The notes beneath the pieces were generated by a model. That model was not told the DNA's origin, made no database searches, and saw only the letters and a program-made list of their open reading frames with translations. This document shows positions 27,901 through 35,145 of a stretch of DNA of 64,000 bases, piece after piece. Position numbers and translations under genes: made by a program. Position 1 is the first letter of the stretch. Every line of letters starts with the position of its first letter. The DNA is from Anadara kagoshimensis (Eukaryota; Mollusca; Bivalvia; Arcoida; Arcidae), in contig CM037869.1 in assembly GCA_021292105.1 (NCBI GenBank), forward strand, positions 2,885,001 to 2,949,000, given 5' to 3'.

Positions 27901-29039
27901 TGGAACAAATACTAGATCTCAAATAGAATACGAACCACCACAAATAGATACAGAAAAAATAGGTAAGTTGTCTCTACAAAGAGGGGATGGGAACTGGATA
28001 GAGGGGGTTGAGACTAGATAGAAGGATGGGGACTAGGTAGAAGGGTTGGGGATTAGATAGAGAGATGGGGACTAGAAAAAGGGGCGAGGACTAGATAGAG
28101 AGGCAGGGACTAGATAGCAGGGGTGGGTACTAGATAGAGAGATGGGGACTAGATAGAGGGGTGGGGACTAGATAGAGAGGCAGGGGCTAGATAGCAGGGG
28201 TGGGGACTAGATAGAAGGCTATTCTACAACAAATACCAGATCTAAATAGAATATAATAAAACATATTTAGATTTAGCCATGTATTACGGGCACACATTGA
28301 TTCATTGTTACAACAAATCCATGATGTCATTGACTATGTAAACATTAGTGAGATCACACTAGTGTAATATGATTGTTATTACATAGAGGATCTTGCATGA
28401 GTGTTTATGTAATATTGAATTTATTAAACAAGTTGAATAATTTTTTATGCAACGAGCCTTGGCGAGTTGCATAAAACGTTATTCAACGAGTTGAATAAAT
28501 TCAATATCACATAAACACAAATGCAAGATTCTATTTATTATATAATCCGATAAAAAACGAGTTTTTCATAGATTTAAAAATTGTCTTCTCATTATAAGAA
28601 AACAGCTGATTGACCGAAACACAACAAATTCACGTAACTGTCTACATGTGCCAAAAGTGATCCTGTTGAAATATTAAAAGTAAATAATAGTCTGTCCGCA
28701 GGATACAAAAACAAAACAAACATTTTTAATTTAAATACAATTATCTTCTTTTTAGAAGAAAAGTACAAAGTATCGGCTTAAATTAGAATCAATAAACAGT
28801 GTCAAATGAAACAAACAACTGTGAACTAGGTCAATTGTGTGACGTCACTCTGGAATGACTTTTATGCTTTTATGACGTCATACTCATTCAATACGATTTT
28901 TATTGTATGACCGTATTGCATGGATTATTGAGTAGATTATATAATAAAAGGTCTTATTGTATGTATTTTTGAGATAATTAAACAATAAAATTTTATTTTC
29001 TCTCTATTTTTAGGTTCCAGATTAAAAGATGAATTATAA
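1521..29039 (+). CDS. UGGT1: UDP-glucose:glycoprotein glucosyltransferase (5'-partial, 34 exons in window)
   Basis: ER-lumen enzyme that transfers glucose from UDP-glucose to high-mannose N-glycans of misfolded glycoproteins, returning them to calnexin/calreticulin. Thirty-four exons join in one frame through 33 GT-AG introns, giving about 1275 residues. Human UGGT1 has about 1555, so the signal peptide and first thioredoxin-like domain lie before the window. The first exon seen begins with two bases of a split codon, so it is not the start. Family hallmarks are plain: [11 protein letters not shown] near the start, [33 protein letters not shown], the GT24 domain with FVDADQ at residues 1075-1080, and a terminal KDEL before TAA at 29037-29039. 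Invertebrates usually have one UGGT; the symbol follows the human orthologue. It converges with YAP, with 11.7 kb between stop codons. Oddities are duplicated exon edges at exons 1, 5, 22 and 26, and repeats abutting several acceptors. Confidence 0.97.
2040..2312 (+). repeat. dispersed repeat family E, copy 1
   Basis: Starts with a small hairpin (CCCTTTCGAAGAAAGAGGGG) followed by TTAAATTGAAGTTTC, with later landmarks GCCCTTTGAACAT and GCAAATCACAAAAAAGAACC. Shared with 12396-12645, 16198-16435, 26555-26790 and, reversed, 47815-48122. UGGT intron 2. Confidence 0.8.
3818..3985 (+). mobile_element. SINE family B copy
   Basis: CCTAGGTTCAAATCCCACTT (B-box-like), TTTGTCAGTTTTATTCCCAA, GGTTGGTGGTTTTTC, and CTGAACTGACCACCTTGACT at the tail. 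Part of a family with at least eight copies. UGGT intron 4. Confidence 0.75.
4206..4558 (+). repeat. tandem triplication of intron end plus 5' half of UGGT exon 5
   Basis: Units of 119-120 bp start their exonic part at 4241, 4360 and 4480. Each contains about 35 bp of intron end, an AG acceptor and about 26 codons of exon 5 ([18 protein letters not shown] in copy 1). Only copy 3 continues into the rest of the exon and a donor at 4636. Copy 2 has one extra base (TCTGTGGGG for TCTGGGGG), which puts a TGA at its twelfth codon. Copy 1 is open, but it reads on into copy 2 in a shifted frame and stops near 4530. Copies 1 and 2 have no donor at the matching position. Confidence 0.93.
5028..5203. mobile_element. 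176-bp MITE with TA target duplication
   Basis: Terminal inverted repeats of about 28 bp: left CAGTCTAACCTGTCTATAAA, right the complement of CAGTCAAACCTGTCTTAAAG. TA dinucleotides flank both ends, as for Tc1/mariner/pogo-type elements. No coding capacity. It lies in UGGT intron 5, 38 bp before exon 6. Confidence 0.85.
6606..6735 (+). repeat. 36-bp tandem repeat, about 4 copies
   Basis: Units begin GTTRACAAATTTRATTTTCC at 6606, 6642, 6677 and 6713, inside the transposon-like element. The short open frames across it are a by-product of the repeat. Confidence 0.8.
6783..6932. mobile_element. palindromic MITE, copy 1
   Basis: Nearly complete 150-bp palindrome: TAGAGGATCTTAGACGAG at the left and its complement at the right, nested inner arms TTTATTAAACGAGTTTAATA, and a centre CGAGCCTTGGCGAG. 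A second diverged copy lies at 28384-28533. Sits within the larger transposon at 6009-7505. Confidence 0.85.
7865..8066 (-). mobile_element. 202-bp MITE with 35-40 bp inverted ends, copy 1
   Basis: Left end TGACAGATCGCTGGCCATGC, right end the complement of TGACGTATCGCCAGTCATGC. The whole element matches 43061-43264 in opposite orientation, including an internal TGACGTCA-like stretch. No coding capacity. Lies in UGGT intron 7. Confidence 0.85.
10540..10838 (-). mobile_element. tRNA-derived SINE (family A), reverse copy
   Basis: Complement shows GAGCTCAGTTGGTAGAGTAG and GGTTCAAACTTGG, followed by GTCTGACCAAGACTTG and a GTGACTGTCC-type body. UGGT intron 11. Confidence 0.8.
11442..11617. mobile_element. 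176-bp MITE flanked by TA
   Basis: Begins CAGTATAACAC and ends TGTTTTACTG, whose complement is CAGTAAAACA, with TA on both sides. The end sequences pair only partly, so it is old. Similar CAGTAAAACATT-type sequence at 15561 onward may be a further remnant. In UGGT intron 12. Confidence 0.6.
11968..12262 (+). mobile_element. tRNA-derived SINE (family A)
   Basis: tRNA-like head with A box TATCTCAGTTGGTAGAGTGC and B box GGGTTCAATCTCC. The body contains GTCTGACCCAAGACTTGTAA and CTGGCGACATCCCAGTAT, and the end is TTGACTTGGACTTTAAACACC. Five other whole or partial copies occur in the window. Not a functional tRNA gene: the stems are imperfect and the unit continues for 300 bp. UGGT intron 13. Confidence 0.85.
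12396..12645 (+). repeat. dispersed repeat family E, copy 2
   Basis: Lacks the start hairpin but keeps the body (TTCCTTTGAACATAAGTGCA) and the end (GACTGAATTTGCTTGTTT). It runs straight into the TATT microsatellite that carries the acceptor of UGGT exon 14. Confidence 0.8.
12651..12728 (+). repeat. (TATT)n microsatellite forming the exon 14 acceptor tract
   Basis: About 19 perfect TATT units end only three bases before UGGT exon 14 (CAG at 12729-12731). The repeat supplies the whole T-rich tract upstream of the acceptor. It probably began as the tail of the adjoining family E copy. Confidence 0.97.
13365..13500 (+). repeat. dispersed repeat family G, copy 1
   Basis: CTGGAGCACCTGGCCTCACT, then GTTTTTACTTTGCTTTTAGG and GAACATGGACCAGT. 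Matches 21597-21730 and 32604-32765. UGGT intron 14. Confidence 0.75.
13572..21301 (+). CDS. UGGT1: UGGT exons 15-25: last thioredoxin-like part and beta-sandwich region
   Basis: Exons: 13572-13703, 14143-14273, 14904-15002, 15717-15819, 16464-16543, 17061-17250, 18265-18316, 19219-19325, 19685-19770, 20450-20534, 21219-21301. All splice phases agree between neighbours. Encoded landmarks include [20 protein letters not shown] (exon 16), [16 protein letters not shown] (exon 18), [11 protein letters not shown] (exon 20), [16 protein letters not shown] (exon 20), [14 protein letters not shown] (exon 22), [20 protein letters not shown] (exon 23) and [16 protein letters not shown] (exon 24). Exon 25 encodes a short acidic linker (KDEDDDKS) before the catalytic domain, the position where UGGTs vary in length. 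Exons 19 and 22 begin 20-35 bp after the end of dispersed repeat copies. Confidence 0.94.
14366..14510 (+). mobile_element. SINE family A head, 3'-truncated
   Basis: GGTAGCTCAGTAAGTAGAGT (A box) and GGGTTTGAACCCCC (B box), then GTCTAACCAAGACTTAAAAG. The rest of the element is missing or decayed. UGGT intron 16. Confidence 0.8.
15338..15502 (+). repeat. CATCA/CATTA-type satellite-like tract
   Basis: CACATCACATCACATTACAT and variants, with a longer 40-bp unit (TTTATNTGGTGTCACATCAC) repeated twice. UGGT intron 17. Confidence 0.9.
16198..16435 (+). repeat. dispersed repeat family E, copy 3
   Basis: Full-length: hairpin start CCCCTGTCTTTCAAAGAAAG, GCCCTTTGAACATAATTGCA, and end ACTGAATTTGCTTGTTTT. 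It ends about 30 bp before UGGT exon 19. Confidence 0.85.
17845..18205. mobile_element. inverted-repeat element with GGTTAGATCTG ends
   Basis: Left GCATGGTTAGATCTGCC, right the complement of GCAGGGTTAGATCTGGC, with GGCTCCAA-type repeats in both arms. Non-coding, in UGGT intron 20. The class cannot be told from the ends alone; the CAGGGTT-type terminus recalls hAT elements. Confidence 0.65.
18565..18759 (+). repeat. 39-bp minisatellite, 5 copies
   Basis: Units starting AGGTTACACRGCYCCATGAA lie at 18565, 18604, 18643, 18682 and 18721. Because 39 is a multiple of three the array stays open as a repeating 13-residue frame, but it lies within UGGT intron 21 without proper splice sites. Confidence 0.95.
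18871..18935 (+). pseudogene. decayed copy of the start of UGGT exon 22
   Basis: The sequence GTTTTAGGATATTGTTTGG here resembles the true acceptor and exon start at 19210 onward (GTTTTAGGACATTGTTCAG). The similarity runs about 40 bp, including the TAG acceptor, and then fades. Translated in frame it reads GYCLDNSS against GHCSDSSS. No donor or longer open frame follows, so it looks like an exon ghost. Confidence 0.6.
18960..19199 (+). repeat. dispersed repeat family F, copy 1
   Basis: Shares TTTGAAATGGCATCC and CTAACTTGT at its end, and a similar body, with 23618-23853. Ends about 20 bp before UGGT exon 22. Confidence 0.65.
21597..21730 (+). repeat. dispersed repeat family G, copy 2
   Basis: AGGTGCTTACCATTCCAGAG, CTTTCCTGGTGGAATTCACA and GAACATGGACTGTTATGTTT. 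UGGT intron 25. Confidence 0.75.
21960..29039 (+). CDS. UGGT1: UGGT exons 26-34: GT24 catalytic domain and KDEL tail
   Basis: Exons: 21960-22052, 22648-22732, 23872-23981, 24952-25024, 25672-25775, 26397-26453, 26859-27090, 27794-27962, 29014-29039. This is the most conserved part of the enzyme. In order: [42 protein letters not shown]-type [37 protein letters not shown] with the metal/UDP-glucose-binding Asp pair of DAD (residues 1077 and 1079), [60 protein letters not shown] and [10 protein letters not shown]. No catalytic residue I know of is missing. The last exon holds only eight codons, split G then SRLKDEL and TAA, so ER retention depends on correct splicing across a 1.05-kb intron that contains a minisatellite and a palindromic element. 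Confidence 0.97.
21991..22220 (+). repeat. tandem duplication of 3' half of UGGT exon 26 plus intron start
   Basis: Sequence beginning CCTGATAAAACTCTAAATAT at 21991 recurs at 22116, a period of about 125 bp. It runs through the exon end (YERLMR) into about 55 bp of intron (GATTAGTTGTC). The downstream copy has lost two bases of the exon, and the donor AGGTAAGA has become AGATTGCT, so it cannot act as an exon end. Confidence 0.9.
23201..23609. mobile_element. hAT-like non-autonomous element, about 0.41 kb
   Basis: Left end AGGGTTCGCACAG, right end the complement of CAGGGTTCATACAG. The hexamer GAATGC flanks both sides, a likely target-site duplication. The motif AAAGTCCTTGAA recurs in both arms. 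No transposase frame. In UGGT intron 27. Confidence 0.7.
23618..23853 (+). repeat. dispersed repeat family F, copy 2
   Basis: Starts with hairpin-like ATGTCCCTC and AGGGGGACATAT, ends TTGAAATGGCATCCTATTTT. It stops about 19 bp before UGGT exon 28. A short open frame running from it into the exon is accidental. Confidence 0.75.
24068..24268 (+). mobile_element. SINE family B copy
   Basis: AGTAGGTTCAAATCCTATCG, GTCAGTGATTTTCTCTGG, and GAATCTTGAATGGGGTGTAA. Directly followed by the C homopolymer at 24272. UGGT intron 28. A tail-only fragment lies at about 24763-24860. Confidence 0.75.
24272..24299 (+). repeat. C28 homopolymer
   Basis: Twenty-eight C in a row in an AT-rich intron (UGGT intron 28), at the tail of a SINE copy. 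The length is probably unreliable in any assembly. Confidence 0.97.
24491..24595. repeat. 105-bp near-perfect palindrome
   Basis: ATTGCCTTTGAGTGAGGGAT at the left pairs with ATCTCCCTCAAACAAAGGCAAT-type sequence at the right. The arms of about 52 bp meet at about 24542 with almost no loop. Probably a folded-back MITE in UGGT intron 28. Confidence 0.85.
25312..25580 (+). mobile_element. tRNA-derived SINE (family C)
   Basis: AGCTCATTTGGTAGAGCGCT (A box) and GGTTTGAATCCTGAACATGG (B box), then GTGACCTTAGGCAAGCTTCT, a common SINE body motif. A single clear copy, in UGGT intron 29. Confidence 0.75.
25985..26180 (+). mobile_element. SINE family B copy
   Basis: TAGGTTAAAATCCCACTTGG, GGTTGATGGTTTTTTTCTGG, and AGAATCTTGACTTAGACACA. 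UGGT intron 30. Confidence 0.7.
26555..26790 (+). repeat. dispersed repeat family E, copy 4
   Basis: Diverged copy with CCTTCCATCTATTCAGACAC, AGATATGACACTTTGAATAT and end TTAATGGATATGCTTATTT. Ends about 70 bp before UGGT exon 32. Confidence 0.65.
27976..28220 (+). repeat. G-rich minisatellite, about 20-22 bp unit
   Basis: About eleven variants of GGGACTAGATAGAGAGGTGG in the last UGGT intron, starting a few bases after the donor of exon 33. Strongly purine-biased on the transcribed-strand copy. Confidence 0.9.
28384..28533. mobile_element. palindromic MITE, copy 2
   Basis: Same architecture and same centre (CGAGCCTTGGCGAG) and ends (TAGAGGATCTT / AAGATTCTA) as the copy at 6783-6932, with different arm sequence. 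It lies in the last UGGT intron. The conserved centre and ends with covarying arms fit a folded-back element. Confidence 0.85.
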
Positions 29040-29092
29040 CAAATGGTTAAGTTTAGGTGCTTTATGTTATTGTTATTATAGACTATATATAT

Positions 29093-29141
29093 GGGTCAGG
29101 GTGGGAAGAACTATATGTGGGTCAGGGTGGGAAGAACTATG
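29093..29141 (+). repeat. tandem duplication, about 25 bp x 2
   Basis: GGGTCAGGGTGGGAAGAACT occurs twice in the start of the UGGT 3' flank, about 55 bp after the stop. Confidence 0.9.
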
Positions 29142-29170
29142 TTTTTGGTTTGTTTGATTTTTGATGATAT

Positions 29171-29582
29171 CAGGCCCAAGTTTTACAATCATTCCTTAAG
29201 TAAGATTTTCCTTAACATACATCTAATTTCAAATCAGAATAATTTTGTTATAGATTGTCCAAGATCATGATATCAGAGTGATTATTAGCAAGGTTGATTC
29301 TAAAAAAACATGAAAAGGTAAAAACAGTGGGGGTATATATCCTTCTTACACTTTTTTTTCTTTTTGGCAACTACCCTAAAATAAAAATTGACTGGTTGTA
29401 AATATTGCCATCAGATCACAAATGACCTATAGTTTTCAACATATTGTCATTTTGACCATTTTGAAGACATCTATATTCTAGTTTTGTTTAAACTTTTTTT
29501 TTAGTACGATAACATATTGCAAAAAGTCACTAGACTTGAGGTTAGGAAAATCTTAGTTAAGGAATGATTATAAAACTGGAGT
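29171..29582. mobile_element. inverted-repeat element, about 0.41 kb, after UGGT stop codon
   Basis: Arms of about 45 bp: CAATCATTCCTTAAGTAAGA at the left pairs with the complement of TCTTAGTTAAGGAATGATTA at the right. The middle is AT-rich and non-coding. If UGGT is polyadenylated near 29.85 kb, this element lies within its 3' UTR. Confidence 0.75.
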
Positions 29583-29830
29583 CTGTTCGTTATTTGTGTT
29601 TTTGCAGATAATGACATGCCTATGTTTAATGTCTGTATCACATAAATGTTTACAAATATACATTGTGACATGAAAGTTGTAAAACATTTTTATGATAATG
29701 TTACTGTGTTACACTATATGTGTTTTGAGGTCTATTTTTAGACAACTCGTTATCACACATTTTTGAAATCTTTAATTAAGGCTTTTAAGCATCACTAGCA
29801 TCATAATACAAACATTTTTGAAATATTCAT

Positions 29831-29836
29831 AATAAA
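29831..29836 (+). terminator. candidate UGGT poly(A) signal
   Basis: An AATAAA hexamer about 0.8 kb after the UGGT stop codon, with T-rich sequence just after it. Another AATAAA (29380-29385) is closer, but it lies inside an inverted-repeat element. Such hexamers are common in AT-rich DNA, so the real site needs transcript data. Confidence 0.3.
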
Positions 29837-30478
29837 TTTTTTAATGAGATGATTATTATATAATTATGTTCTTAAATGAAATGTCAGATCATGGTTTAAA
29901 TTATAACACTTACCGGTAGGTCTTTTATATAGAACACTTCCTAATTCGGTTAAAAATCTTTGAATGCAGTGCATACATCCTTTTTAATGCATTCCATTTA
30001 TTTACATTTTCCAATTTTAAGACCTCCTCATGTGTTTATAATTCAATTAACTTTTGTTTCAATCATTTTGATTGGCCAGAACTTTTCTGTTATTTTTGCG
30101 TGAATGGATTTACTGTCAGTGATGTCATGTTACTATGGACGGCACACAGAGATATTTGAATTTCTACGCCATAATGATGCTATTATTTTATTTGATAAGG
30201 CTGTATTGTTGTTTAAATTGTTAATTTATTGTTTAAAAATTCAAATATTTAGAAATGAAAATAATTTCATTTCTGTATTAATGCAAGTTGTTGCATAATG
30301 TCCCCAATTTTTTTTTTACGAAATAACTATTGCAAATATATGAAATGCTATTTCCAAAGTAAAAATTAGAAAGTATTTTTTACATACAAAAAAAAATTAC
30401 ATGTACATCACCTTGCATAGTAATTATGGTAAGATAAAAACAAAAGGAAGTGTTTTAAATTATATGTTCAACATTTAG

Positions 30479-30651
30479 GCCATATAAAATCAACTAGATT
30501 TTCATCCGCGCCCACCCCACTTTTTTGGCCCACCCCAGAATTTTTTATTTGTTAATTTTTGTTGTGTTCCTGAAAATAGAAAATAAACCAACCAACCCCC
30601 ACTCCAATTTTGAAAAAGTGATGAAAATCTAGGAATTAATTTTATATGGGC
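30479..30651. mobile_element. 173-bp MITE
   Basis: CCATATAAAATCAACTAGAT and TTTTCATC at the left pair with GATGAAAATCTAGG and TTTTATATGGG at the right. The interior has C-rich CCCACCCCAC runs. Intergenic. Confidence 0.75.
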
Positions 30652-30837
30652 TTATCTGTCTCTACAAATACAAGATCTTCCATTACAACATAGTCTCATT
30701 TTGACTGTTCATACATGTATGTACCGGTATAGATTTTGGAGTAAAGTATGATTGTGAAGTTTGTGATAACAACAGGATGTGTTATGAAAATATAGTGTGC
30801 AATTGTGTATGTGTCAGTATATTACTGAATGCATGTA

Positions 30838-30882
30838 TGTGCATATGTGTCTCTGTGTGTATATGTGTGTGTGTGTTTGTTC
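30838..30882 (+). repeat. TG-rich microsatellite
   Basis: Interrupted (TG)n with ATATG variants. Intergenic. Confidence 0.8.
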
Positions 30883-32603
30883 TTAAATACATGTAGGATG
30901 TATTGATGTCTCGAAAGAATCTATCAGCTTGTACTTTTACATGACTTGTCTATATGTTGATGATTGTTTTATATGTCAGCAAATATGTAGACCGTCTTAC
31001 TGGTGTAAATTAAGTCACAAGATAACATTCTATCTTTAATTTTTTAATTTAATTTTTGGATGTTGATGATTGTCAAAGTTTAAGGTCTACATGTGACCTG
31101 TCAGTCAATGTGTAGACCGTCTTATTGATGTAAATCAAATTTGTTTCGTGTATATTCTTCTCCATATCAGTTTTACAAACTCATAACATTTTATAATTAT
31201 TATACCTCTCAGAAAATTCGTAAACTATTATTGGTTAATTTCTAATCACATGGTTTGAAACAATTTACAATGATTTACATGGGGTATTTTACATTCCAAA
31301 CATAATACTTGAACCACTCAAGAGTGCAGGGACAGCTCATCTATAATGGTATAAATGCTGAATATCTACTTCTGGTGTTGCCATCTTTTCAGTCCCTGTG
31401 TCTCCATCTTTTCAGTTCCTGGGGTCAAAGGCAAGGGTCACTATTTAGTTTTGAGGTCAAAGGTCAGGATCTCTATTGAGTTTTGGGGTTCAAAGGTTAG
31501 GGTCTCTATAATTTATATTAATTATTGACAATTTCACTGAGTATGATAATACTCATTTGGTGAAAGCAAAAGAGGTTTTAGATCTGAATTGAAATATTAA
31601 GATTTTTTGGGGGGACTGCTTCTTGAGTCAATTTTAAGTTATTTTGGAGCTAGATTTATTATCATCAATCATGTCAACTTTATGAAAATGTGAAATTTTG
31701 TCAATGCATATCATCTTAAATTTTCACCTGTTGACCAAAGCATGCCTTAATGATCAGAGAAGGTCTCAAATATCGTATACACTGTACATTTTATCTATTG
31801 TGCATCTCACTTTCTGGAAAAGTGTGAATGTATGTGTCGCATTTTTTTATATATATTTTTGCTTATGGCTGTGGCTTGGAAAATGGGCAACCCGAGAAAA
31901 AGGACCAGAAAACCAGACATAAACAAATTGTGCACCATGCAATGAATTTTACAACAGAGTTTTCTCAAACTTAACCAACATAGAATTGTAAATCTTCTGT
32001 AACTTTAAGAATGCTGCTGATATTGATTTTGAATTTTCAGGATATTGCCAAACTCCTACTCTTGGTGCAAAAAATGAAACTGATTTTGAAAAATGCTAAA
32101 GTCTGAAAATACGATTTTTGCACATCTTGACCCATTTTTCCCAGTCATGGTCACACTGTAAACGATGTATTTATTATAACTGATCTCAATCATGACACAT
32201 AATAATTTTGTTGTTGTTGTGCTTGTTGTTAAGATAAGTTGGTGTTTATTATATATGCATAATCAACAATACAAGCCTGTCAGGGAAAACACAGTAATTG
32301 TAGGTTCCTATTCCTTTTAGCAAAATGACCATTGGCTACTAATTTCTGAGAATTCTTTCAAAAAGTAACCTATTTTGGAAAATCTAGGGAAAAAACTGAA
32401 AAAGATATTTTCACTTATTTAAGAAATTTGGTTATTAGTAATTTCGAAATTGTAAAAACCTATGGTAATGGTGTCATTTATGTAAATTGTCATTACTGTA
32501 TGTGTGATACACATATTTCCATGAAAATTGAAAATCTTTTGAAAGATTATGTAATATTAATTTGCTAGACATTTTTGTGTTATGTATTAATTTTTCAATA
32601 CCC

Positions 32604-32765
32604 AGTGAAAAGAGGTGCTTATGCTTCCGGAGCACCCGGCCTCACTTCCCTGGTGGAAGTTCACATGTCTAACCTACGGTAACTTGTCAGTTCCAAAGTT
32701 TTTACTTTGTTTCTGGATTGTGAATTGTACATGGATCAGTATGTTTGTTTTTGATTGTCTAGTTG
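32604..32765 (+). repeat. dispersed repeat family G, copy 3
   Basis: GAAAAGAGGTGCTTATGCTT, CTTCCCTGGTGGAAGTTCAC and ATGTTTGTTTTTGATTG. Intergenic. Same strand as the other two copies. Confidence 0.75.
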
Positions 32766-34007
32766 TATGTTTTCAGCATAAATTAACTAATGTTAAAGTG
32801 ATGTCACATTTGTCAAGTTAAACTATGACCTTGAACCTTGACCTTTAATTAAATGACAAGCAAAAATTGTTTGCCTGCATGTTTTGTATATTTAAAATTG
32901 TCTGGCTCTGGAGAGAATGAGTACAAGTTGATGTTTATCATTGCTGATACATGTCTTCTGAAAGATATATTTATAAACTGGATGTTTAATACCATCATTG
33001 ATGTATTATCACTTATTTTTACCATTTCACAGATTTAAACTGTAAATTAATAAAATGTAATGTCAAGGTCATGTGAGGGATCAAATGTCAAAATAAAATA
33101 TATAAACAAAATATTGTTTGTTGATTACTAAATATCTCATGGGTCTAGACATTAATTCATCCACCATTTGTCTAGTTAGATTTTGGTATTATAAACAGGT
33201 TTGGGTATTAATTGAAGGAGGCTATTTCTTCTTCCTTTTTCTTTATAGTCCTCCCTCAAAAGGTTCAACAATTTATCAGTTTATTTGTTCTTTAATAATG
33301 ATAAAATTACATATTATACCAGTTTTACTTTTACAACACTAGACGGTCGTATTGAAATACAAGTCCTCATCAGTAGTGCTTGGATTAAAATTATGAAACC
33401 AAAATTCTTTTGAAGATGTTGAAAAGCTACCCAAAGGACCAAAATATATTTTACCAAATTAAGCTAAGGAAATACTTTGCATGAGGGAGTATACCTTAGT
33501 TTTTGAGAAATTTCAAATTTTAAATTGCAGGAAACTTAAACAAAATCTTATTGATCAGATTGTTACAATGAATCAAGGTCTTACTGTACCTCAGTGACAG
33601 AAATAAACAAACTTTCAATGAGATATATTAAATTTAGTATAGAGTTAAAAAATAATTTGTACTTTACTAAATATTGATAGTCAACAAGTACATTTGAACT
33701 AGTCATAGGTTGATGGTGTAAACAAATTAATTGATACTTTTCTATTAGTACATTTATAAGTACAAGTATCTACAGTAGACTTATCTTCCAATAATATACA
33801 TTTTATAGCCCATGATTCCTAGTTCACCACACTCATTCATGTGATAGTTGATTGAATGGGTTTGTTGTTGTTGTGTATTTTCTTCCACTCTCTGGAGAAC
33901 TGCGGGTTCTGATGGATCTGCATAAATCTGCACATTAATTGGCAAGTGAAAGGTTAGCACAGTAAAATTCACTATTCACTAAGTTCCTGTTTTAATTCTC
34001 ATTTAAG

Positions 34008-34190
34008 AATATTTCACTTATATCAAGATGTCACCAGCAATAGGTGAAGTGGCAGAAATGTTGACCTGTGCAGTGCACTTGAGGCAATGTGCAGGAACCT
34101 TGCCATTACTAACATCAGACAAAGGATCTGTTCTCTTCCAAAGGATGACATCGCTTTCATTTCACCTTGTGTACTATGATCCTTTTTAAT
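34008..34190 (-). mobile_element. SINE family A fragment, reverse
   Basis: AATATTTCACTTATATCAAG and GTCACCAGCAATAGGTGAAG match the tail half of family A (compare 48760 onward). Intergenic. Confidence 0.65.
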
Positions 34191-34324
34191 TTGTTGCTAC
34201 AGAACGCAAAAATCTATGGAGTACATGTACACTAAAATTAATGTTTAAAAGTACATTTCAACTCTTGATAGATATAATGCAGTGAGTGGAATAGTTTTCT
34301 GACTCAACATTCGTTCACTTTTAT

Positions 34325-34495
34325 TGAGGCAGGATCAGTTGAGCTAGTGGAGGAAACCAGAGACAGAAAAAACTACCAACCTTCAGCAAATGAACTGAAA
34401 CCTTTCTCACACCAGGCTCTTACCCAAGCAGGGTTCCAACTTGGGCATTGTGATCTGTATGATGATGCCTTAGACAATCAGCCCGAGGCTTCCAG
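34325..34495 (-). mobile_element. SINE family B copy, reverse
   Basis: GGAGGAAACCAGAGACAGAA, AACCTTTCTCACACCAGGCT, and GCAGGGTTCCAACTTGGGCA (complement of the B-box region). Intergenic. Confidence 0.7.
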
Positions 34496-35039
34496 GTCCT
34501 GATTGAGAGGTGGTGTCAACTATCAATTTATACATAGTCATAATGGTATATAGACATGTATTGGTATACCGGTTCATATTCATATGCATTAGTTTACAGC
34601 TAAAATGAAAATATTTACAGTACATTTCAACTCCCAGTAGAGTGGTGGTGCCGGCTATTAATTCATACTGGGGCCTATTAGTACAAATGTACACATCGCC
34701 AAGCACTTGCATACAGATATAGACCTGACAATGATTCTCATTAAATGATGTTCATTTTTACCACAGACTGACCTAAAGCCATCAAGAGGCTAAGTGCCGT
34801 AAGTAATTAAGAGCTGTAAATTGACACATTGTCATATTTATTAGACTGAAGATGCGGGCAGGTATCGTGTTAAAGTGTCAATTTATGATAGTAAAGTTAA
34901 CCCATCCCTCAAGTGGATACAAGTGTATTAATTACCCAGCTTCCTCTTACAGATGTGTATCTATTCACTAATAGAGGCAGTGTACAGGGAGGGTTATTTA
35001 ACATTCCATGCCTACTGTGGCACAGAGCATTGATTTTTA

Positions 35040-35145
35040 AGGTCTCTTTTGAAGAACCCTGTGACTTTCAATTCGAAATGCCCAGTGCTTGGTGACAGAA
35101 CAGTCACTGTGGTTTTCAAGACTTGGTCAGACCCACATCTGGGGG
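35040..35145 (-). mobile_element. SINE family A fragment, reverse (middle part)
   Basis: CCCAGTGCTTGGTGACAGAA and TTTTCAAGACTTGGTCAGAC match the middle of family A. Overlapping small open frames on both strands come from this fragment. Confidence 0.65.
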
